NCBI RefSeq assembly: GCF_009829925.1
Contig: NZ_SNVJ01000014.1
Location: 46,192 to 110,191 of the forward strand
Source: Teichococcus coralli
GTDB lineage: Bacteria; Pseudomonadota; Alphaproteobacteria; Acetobacterales; Acetobacteraceae
Length of the DNA: 64,000 bases
Direction: 5' to 3'
Shown: positions 59,386 through 64,000 of the stretch, piece after piece
Layout of the letters: every line of letters begins with the position of its first letter
How positions within the stretch are numbered: the stretch's first letter is position 1
The notes under the pieces: generated by a model
Databases searched by the model: none
What the model was told of the DNA's origin: nothing
Seen by the model: only the letters and a program-made list of their open reading frames with translations
Position numbers and translations under genes: made by a program

Positions 59386-60339
59386 ATGCCCTTCACCGTG
59401 CCTGATGCGCAGCTGACGGCGATGCTCTCCGAGGATGCTCCTTACGGCGACCTGACGACACTGGGCCTCGCCATCGCCGGCGAGACCGGACGGCTGAGCT
59501 TCAGGGCCCGTGGCACCATGACGCTGGCCTGTGTGGAGGAGGCGGAGCGGGTCATGCAGCTCGCGGGCGCGACATGGACCGAGCGGGTGGCCGCGTCCGG
59601 CGCGCAGGTGGAAGCCGGCGCGCTGCTGCTGGCCGCGGAAGGGCCGGCCGGCGCCCTTTTGCTGGGCATGCGTGCGGCGCAGTCGCTGGTGGAAGTCGCC
59701 TCGGGCGTCGCCACCCGGGCACGCCGCATCCTGCGTGCGGCGCGGCAAGGCCGGGATGGCATCGCCGTCGCCTGTTCGCGCGCGCATCTGCCTGGCGCCC
59801 GGGCGGTGATGCTGAAGGCGGTGATGTCCGCCGGCTGCGTGCCGCACCGGCTGGGACTGTCGGACTCCATTCTCGTGCTGGGCGCGCATCGCGCGCTGCT
59901 TGGCCGCATGCCGCCGCACCTCTGGGTTGCGCGGCTGCGGGCGGCGCAGCCCGAGCGCAAGGTTGCCGTCGAGGCTGGAAGCGTGGACGCTGCGCTGCAG
60001 TTCGCCCATGCCGGGGTGGACGAAGTCCAGCTCGGCGGATTGCCGCCCGAGGACGTGGCAATGGTGGCGCAGGCACTGGCCGGCATGGCGCGCCGCCCGC
60101 TGCTCGCCGCCGGCGGCGAGGTGGATGAGGGGAATGCCACCGCCTATGCCGCCGCCGGGGCCGACCTGCTGGTGACGGCCGCGCCCTATGCGGCGCCGCC
60201 GCTGGCGGTCGAGGTCGTCCTGACGCCCGCCCGCGGCGGCATCGCCGCCGCGCCGCATCGAACTGCCGGCCCGGGAGGCGATGATGAGGCTGTCCGCCAG
60301 GAACGCGCTTCCCGGCAAGCTTCCCGGAAAGATCCTTGA
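59386..60339 (+). CDS. modD: ModD, molybdenum-transport-associated quinolinate phosphoribosyltransferase homologue
   Basis: A 317-residue protein of the nicotinate-nucleotide pyrophosphorylase fold, branch ModD. It begins VPDAQLTAMLSEDAPYGDLTT, the ModD N-terminus (EDxPxGDLTT). GVATRARRILRAAR is near residue 110, LPGARAVMLKAVMSAGCVPHRLGLSDSILVLGAHR near 145, and VEAGSVDAAL near 195. ModD genes normally end modABC operons; none is present here, so this copy is orphaned. The family C-terminus falls near VVLTPARGG (residue 285), and the last 30 or so residues run into a decayed molbindin gene, suggesting that the native stop was lost. Its biochemical role is unproven. Start 59386 fits the family; ATG 59371 is possible. 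Confidence 0.88.
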   Translation: MPFTVPDAQLTAMLSEDAPYGDLTTLGLAIAGETGRLSFRARGTMTLACVEEAERVMQLAGATWTERVAASGAQVEAGALLLAAEGPAGALLLGMRAAQSLVEVASGVATRARRILRAARQGRDGIAVACSRAHLPGARAVMLKAVMSAGCVPHRLGLSDSILVLGAHRALLGRMPPHLWVARLRAAQPERKVAVEAGSVDAALQFAHAGVDEVQLGGLPPEDVAMVAQALAGMARRPLLAAGGEVDEGNATAYAAAGADLLVTAAPYAAPPLAVEVVLTPARGGIAAAPHRTAGPGGDDEAVRQERASRQASRKDP

Positions 60340-60434
60340 GGTCACAAAGGGGACGGGCGCCACGCATGTGCGCCTTGGACCGCCGGGCGGAGCCGTGATC
60401 ATCGCCTTCAGACGTGATGGTCGGGAAGGACTGA
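60281..60434 (+). pseudogene. Decayed molbindin (Mop/TOBE domain) gene
   Basis: From ATG 60281 or 60284 the frame reads MRLSARNALPGKLPGKILEV, then TKGTGATHVRLGPPGG, the first half of a Mop domain. About 20-25 residues of the usual middle (the ITNEAVEELGL-type segment) are absent. After AVIIA the reading shifts by one base to SDVMVGKD and a stop at 60432-60434, the standard Mop C-terminus. An internal deletion plus frameshift has therefore inactivated it. Intact molbindins bind molybdate and usually sit with modABCD. The remnant overlaps the 3' end of modD. Confidence 0.75.
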
Positions 60435-60520
60435 GCGCCGGCGCGGGGCCGCGCCGGCCGGATGCGGGAGCCCCGCCGGCCCGCCCCAGTGCGGCCGGCT
60501 TCCTCCTTCGCTCCGGGAGG

Positions 60521-60650
60521 ACCCAGTGGGAGGACCCAGTGGGAGGACCCAGTGGGAGGACCCAGTGGGAGGACCCAGTAGGAGGACCCAGTAGGAGGAC
60601 CCAGTAGGAGGACCCAGTGGGAGGACCCAGTGGGAGGACCCAGTAGGAGG
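60521..60650. repeat. 13-bp minisatellite, ten tandem copies
   Basis: ACCCAGTGGGAGG alternates with ACCCAGTAGGAGG (single G/A change). Copies 1-4, 8 and 9 have G; copies 5-7 and 10 have A. A degraded eleventh copy (ACTCGGT) follows. There are no spacers, so this is not CRISPR. Because 13 is not a multiple of three, every frame shows a 13-residue repeat (for example GSSHWVLPLGPPT on the minus strand), but no gene is supported there. Copy number is probably variable between strains. Confidence 0.92.
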
Positions 60651-61010
60651 ACTCGGTACACCCATGGCAGGCTGGCGAGGAACGGCAGCCCGTCCCGCAC
60701 GAAGACCCGGCAGATGCCGGCCGTGGCGGCGACGCTGCCGCCCCCGAAAGGGCCGAGCGAACTTCCCAGGCAGGCCGCCGAGGCGGTCGGGGCGTGCGCC
60801 GCCGGCAGCATGCCGCCGCCGAAGATGCCGGGACCGCGGCGCAACGCCCAGGAACGGCCACCAGGCGCCCTTTTCCCGCCGCGACGCTCGTTCCGGCGGG
60901 CCGCACCCCGTGCACTATCCTGACCGCCTCTTTGCGATGTCCACACAGGAAGCGACTTCCTGTCCTAGGCTGCCTCTTGCGATCCATAATCCGCCATGGA
61001 GCCCCAGCCG
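60651..61010. other. Intergenic region after the minisatellite
   Basis: About 360 bp without a supported gene. The minus strand has an open frame with GSSLGPFGGGSVAATAGICR and FLASLPWVYRV that could be a scrap of a membrane protein, but it has no start context and runs into the repeat. The end of the region should hold the promoter of the binding-protein gene; none is obvious. Confidence 0.4.
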
Positions 61011-62600
61011 ATGACCGTCCGCCGCCGCGACCTGATGAAGCTCCTGCCCGCCGCCGCCTTGCCGATGCCTGCCCTGGGCCAGGACACGCGCAGCCGCACG
61101 CTGCGCTTCGTGCCCTCCACCAGCCTCGTCTCGCTGGACCCGGTGATGTCCACCGCGCTGGTGGCCGTGCAGCACGGCTACTACGTGTTCGACACGCTCT
61201 ACGGCGTGGACGCGCAGATGCGCCCGAAGCCGCAGATGGCCGAGCGGCACGAGGTGAGCGACGACGGCCGCAGCTGGACCATCCGCCTGCGCGAGGGCCT
61301 GCGCTTCCACGATGGCGAGCCGGTCCGCGCCCGCGACTGCGCCGCCAGCCTGGAGCGCTGGAGCCGGCGCGACGTCTATGGCCGCGTCTACGGCGCCGCC
61401 GTGGACCGCTACGAGACACCGGACGACCGCACGCTGCGCATCCACCTGAAGCGGCCTTTCCCGCTGCTGCTGGACGCCATCGGCAAGCCGCATTCCTCGC
61501 CCGCCTTCATCATGCCCGAGCGGATCGTCAAGGCCGCGCCGGACACGCCGATCAAGGAGGTCATCGGCTCCGGCCCCTACCGCTTTCTCGCCAATGAGTT
61601 CGACTCCGGCAACCTTGTCGCTTACGCCAAATTCGACGGCTACAAGCCGCGCGACGAAGCGCCGGAATGGACCTCCGGCGGCAAGGTGGCGCATTTCGAG
61701 CGCATCGAGTGGCGCGTCATCACCGACAACTCCACCGCCGTCGCCGCGCTGCAGCAGGGCGAGGTGGACTGGCTGGAGAACCTGCCCGCCGACCTGGAGC
61801 CGCTGGTGGCGCGCAGCCGCGACGTGCGCATCGAGAACGCCGACCCGCTCGGCACCGAGCTGGTGATGCGCTTCAACCACACCACCGCGCCCTTCAACAA
61901 TCCGGCGCTGCGCCGCTTCGTCATGCAGGTCGCCAGGCAGGTGGACTACCTGGCGACCGTCACCGGCGGCAACCCGAAGGCCTGGCAGGAATGCCGCGCG
62001 ATGTTCCCGTGCCCCATCCCCGGCGTGCAGGAGCTGGGGCGCGACCAGTTCGGCCGCCTTGCCGGCGACGAGAAGGCGATGCGGGAGGCGCTGAAGGCCA
62101 CCGGCTACAAGGGCGAGAAGGTGGTCATCCTGAACCCGGCGGACAGCACCGCGCTGGCGCCGCTCGGCCCGGTGACGGCGGCCCTGCTGCAGCAGGCCGG
62201 GCTGAACGTGGACCTGGTGGACATGGACTGGGGCACGCTGCTGCAGCGCCGCCTCTCCAAGGCGCCGGTGGAGGAGGGGGGCTGGAGCATCTTCCACAGC
62301 ACCTGGCCGAGCATCGCCATCGCCAACCCGGTGACCAACACCACCCTGCGCGGCGAGGGCGCCAAGGGCTGGCCGGGCTGGTACGAGAGCGCCGAGATGG
62401 AGCGCCTCACCTCCGAGTGGATGAACGCCACCGACAAGGGGGCGCAGGAGCGCCTGCAGACCGAGATCCACCAGCTCGCGCTGCGCGACGTGCCGACCCT
62501 GCCGCTCGGCATCTACTTCCCGCATACCGCCTACCGCACCAGCCTGACCGGCGTGCTCGGCGGCTCCGTGCGCTACCCGTGGAACGTGCGGCGCGCATGA
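61011..62600 (+). CDS. Family 5 ABC substrate-binding protein
   Basis: A 529-residue periplasmic receptor. The N-terminus has a twin-arginine motif (VRRRDLMKLLPAAALPMPALG). The mature part starts RTLRFVPSTSLVSLDPVMSTALVAVQHGYYVFDTLYGVD. The family 5 core is WTIRLREGLRFHDGEPVRARDCAASLERWSRRDVYG near residue 85 and GSGPYRFLANEFDSGNLVAYAKFDGY near 185. Start 61011 lies about 10 bp after GGAG; ATG 60996 is the alternative. Its stop overlaps the transaminase start (ATGA at 62597-62600), so the two are co-translated. The permeases may lie to the right of the window. This is the third family 5 receptor here. Confidence 0.92.
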   Translation: MTVRRRDLMKLLPAAALPMPALGQDTRSRTLRFVPSTSLVSLDPVMSTALVAVQHGYYVFDTLYGVDAQMRPKPQMAERHEVSDDGRSWTIRLREGLRFHDGEPVRARDCAASLERWSRRDVYGRVYGAAVDRYETPDDRTLRIHLKRPFPLLLDAIGKPHSSPAFIMPERIVKAAPDTPIKEVIGSGPYRFLANEFDSGNLVAYAKFDGYKPRDEAPEWTSGGKVAHFERIEWRVITDNSTAVAALQQGEVDWLENLPADLEPLVARSRDVRIENADPLGTELVMRFNHTTAPFNNPALRRFVMQVARQVDYLATVTGGNPKAWQECRAMFPCPIPGVQELGRDQFGRLAGDEKAMREALKATGYKGEKVVILNPADSTALAPLGPVTAALLQQAGLNVDLVDMDWGTLLQRRLSKAPVEEGGWSIFHSTWPSIAIANPVTNTTLRGEGAKGWPGWYESAEMERLTSEWMNATDKGAQERLQTEIHQLALRDVPTLPLGIYFPHTAYRTSLTGVLGGSVRYPWNVRRA

Positions 62601-63847
62601 GCGGGCCGCATCTCGTCGGCGGCGTGTCGAGCGCGGCGCGCGCCCTGCCGCCGCTCGACGGCGCCGCGCTCGCCGTGGTCCGCTCGCAGGGGCCCTATCT
62701 CTGGGACGCGGCGGGGCGGCGCTACGTGGACACCGCCCTCGGCTTCGGCGGCACCGTGCTCGGCCATGCCCCGCCGGAGGTGATGGAGGCGGCGGCGGCG
62801 GCGCTGCGCGACGGGCCGCTGCCCGCCTTCGCCCATCCCGGCGAGGAAGCGGCCGCGGCCGCCATCGCCACCCATGCCGGGCCGCTGGACCGGGTGCTCT
62901 TCGTCAGCACGGGCAGCGAGGCGGTCCATCTGGCCTGCCGAGCCGCGCGCGTCGCCACCGGCCGCCCGCGCATCGCCAAGATGGCGGGCGGCTTCGACGG
63001 GTGGCTGGACGACGTCGCCTTCGGCGGCGCCGGCGCGCCCGAGGCGGCCTTCCCCGGCAATGCCCGTCCGGGCACGGACCGCCTCTCCCTGCTGCGCTTC
63101 AACGATGCCGAGGACGCCGAGCGGCTCTTCGCCGAGCATGACGACATCGCCGCCGTGCTGGTGGAGCCGATGCTGGCCAATGCCGGCTGCATCATGCCCG
63201 CGCCCGGCTATCTCCAGCGGCTGCAGCAACTCGCCCGCCGGCACGGCGCCCTGCTGATCATGGACGAGGTGCTGATGGGCTTCCGGCTGCATGCCGGGCT
63301 CACCGCGCACCATCTCGGCCTGGACCCTGACCTCGTCACCCTGGGCAAGGCGATCGGCAGCGGCGTGCCGGTGGCGGCGGTGGCCGGGCGGGCGGAGATC
63401 ATGCGCGCCTTCGCCGAGGGCCGCGCCGTGCGCGCCGGCACCTACAGCGGCAATCCCGTCTCCTGCGCCGCCGTGGTGGCGACGATGCGGCTGCTCGACC
63501 AAGCCGACTACCCGGCGTTGCTGGCACGTGGCGATGCCCTGCGCGGCCGGATCGAGCGCAGCTTCGCGCGAGCGGGCCTGCCGGTCGTCACCAGCGGCTA
63601 TGGCGACGTCTTCGCCCTTTGGCCGGGGGAGGCGGCGCCGGCCGACTACGACGCCGCGCGGCGGGGGCTGCGGCCGGACTGGTCCGAGGCGCTGCACCTG
63701 GAACTGCGGCGCCGTGGCGTGCTGGTCATGCCCTCCGGCTATGGCCGCCTCTACCTGTCCTTCGCGCACGACGCGGAGGCGCTGGCACTGATGGAGGAAG
63801 CCTTCGCGGTGGCGGCACCCGTGCTGGCTCAGGGGCTCCGCCCCTGA
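62597..63847 (+). CDS. Class III aminotransferase, glutamate-1-semialdehyde-aminomutase-like
   Basis: A 416-residue PLP enzyme of fold type I, class III. GPYLWDAAGRRYVDTALGFGGTVLGHAPPEV lies near residue 33, the PLP phosphate loop FVSTGSEAVHLACRAARVATGRPRIAKMAGGFDGW near 103, LLIMDEVLMGFRL near 220, and the Schiff-base lysine in LVTLGKAIGSGVPVAAVAG near 253. It resembles HemL, but coupling to an ABC receptor argues against a tetrapyrrole role. Many such paralogues are catabolic or biosynthetic aminotransferases. It probably acts on the amino compound brought in by the upstream receptor. A hairpin cluster follows. Confidence 0.9.
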   Translation: MSGPHLVGGVSSAARALPPLDGAALAVVRSQGPYLWDAAGRRYVDTALGFGGTVLGHAPPEVMEAAAAALRDGPLPAFAHPGEEAAAAAIATHAGPLDRVLFVSTGSEAVHLACRAARVATGRPRIAKMAGGFDGWLDDVAFGGAGAPEAAFPGNARPGTDRLSLLRFNDAEDAERLFAEHDDIAAVLVEPMLANAGCIMPAPGYLQRLQQLARRHGALLIMDEVLMGFRLHAGLTAHHLGLDPDLVTLGKAIGSGVPVAAVAGRAEIMRAFAEGRAVRAGTYSGNPVSCAAVVATMRLLDQADYPALLARGDALRGRIERSFARAGLPVVTSGYGDVFALWPGEAAPADYDAARRGLRPDWSEALHLELRRRGVLVMPSGYGRLYLSFAHDAEALALMEEAFAVAAPVLAQGLRP

Positions 63848-63854
63848 AGCCCCG

Positions 63855-63969
63855 CCGGGGGGATCGTATTCCCCCGGACCCCGCCATTCGTGGGAGGTCC
63901 AGGGCCAAACCTGCAGGTTTGGCCAGGTTCCTGGCAGGGTGGGTCCGGGAGGGGCGGCGCCCCTCCCGG
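63855..63969 (+). terminator. Cluster of three strong inverted repeats after the aminotransferase
   Basis: First, CCGGGGG (63855-63861) pairs with CCCCCGG (63871-63877). Second, a 22-bp perfect palindrome spans 63903-63924, centred on the PstI-like CTGCAG. Third, CCGGGAGGGGC (63945-63955) pairs with GCCCCTCCCGG (63959-63969) around a 3-base loop. Together they form a dense terminator or a repeated extragenic palindromic element. Whether the block recurs elsewhere in the genome cannot be seen here. Confidence 0.6.
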
Positions 63970-64000
63970 GAGCAGGTCAGCGCCGCCGCAGCCGCACCTG

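Noticed and set aside
60521..60650. CRISPR array
   Set aside because: Units are contiguous 13-mers with no spacers and no cas genes are present.
62597..63847. Calling the aminotransferase HemL (tetrapyrrole synthesis)
   Set aside because: It is translationally coupled to a transport receptor and no other heme gene is near; the family contains many non-HemL paralogues.

Overview
The window comes from a GC-rich chromosome, most likely an alphaproteobacterium of the Acetobacteraceae (Roseomonas-like). This rests on gene content: many solute-binding proteins including Bug/TctC receptors, a rhizobial-type glycerol ABC transporter, LivKHMGF, and long runs of genes joined by ATGA/GTGA overlaps. It is an inference, because no rRNA, tRNA or phylogenetic marker is present. 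No prophage, IS element, CRISPR array or RNA gene was found.

Layout. (1) 1-5131 (+): the distal part of a glycerol uptake operon (glpP, glpQ, glpU, glpV, glpK). (2) 5238-14921: a divergent, GntR-controlled acyl-CoA module. To the left run a biotin carrier, biotin carboxylase, carboxyltransferase, a decayed Bug receptor and an intact Bug receptor. To the right run gntR, a double-domain class III CoA-transferase and an orphan family 5 binding protein. Both promoters carry the same 14-bp site overlapping the -10 region. (3) 14974-35473: a 20-kb catabolic island built around a divergent promoter region at 29.1-29.4 kb. Leftward are a complete Dpp/Opp-type importer, an IclR regulator, two M20 hydrolases, hydantoinase/oxoprolinase A and B, and a flavin monooxygenase. 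Rightward are two unusual M28 peptidase homologues, an N-acyl-D-amino-acid deacylase and a CobW-type metallochaperone. (4) 36015-37802: a PAS-GGDEF-EAL signalling protein. (5) 37953-48104 (-): a 2-ketoacid:ferredoxin oxidoreductase fusion, isovaleryl-CoA dehydrogenase and livHMGF plus livK. (6) 48.6-55.9 kb: a Bcr/CflA drug exporter, a YghU-type glutathione transferase, a tctCBA tricarboxylate transporter and a frameshifted Omp85-type barrel. (7) 56.1-59.0 kb (-): a TRAP transporter. (8) 59.4-60.7 kb: modD, a decayed molbindin gene and a 13-bp minisatellite. (9) 61.0-63.8 kb (+): a family 5 binding protein coupled to a glutamate-1-semialdehyde-aminomutase-like transaminase, followed by a hairpin cluster.

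Functionally the window is an accessory scavenging region. It has at least seven uptake systems or orphan receptors, each beside the enzymes that would process the imported compound. The strongest candidates for undescribed biology are the 20-kb amide/peptide island with its GHS-type M28 proteins, and the GntR-controlled carboxylase/CoA-transferase module. Decay is visible at three loci (Bug receptor, Omp85, molbindin), and three separate short tandem repeats are present.
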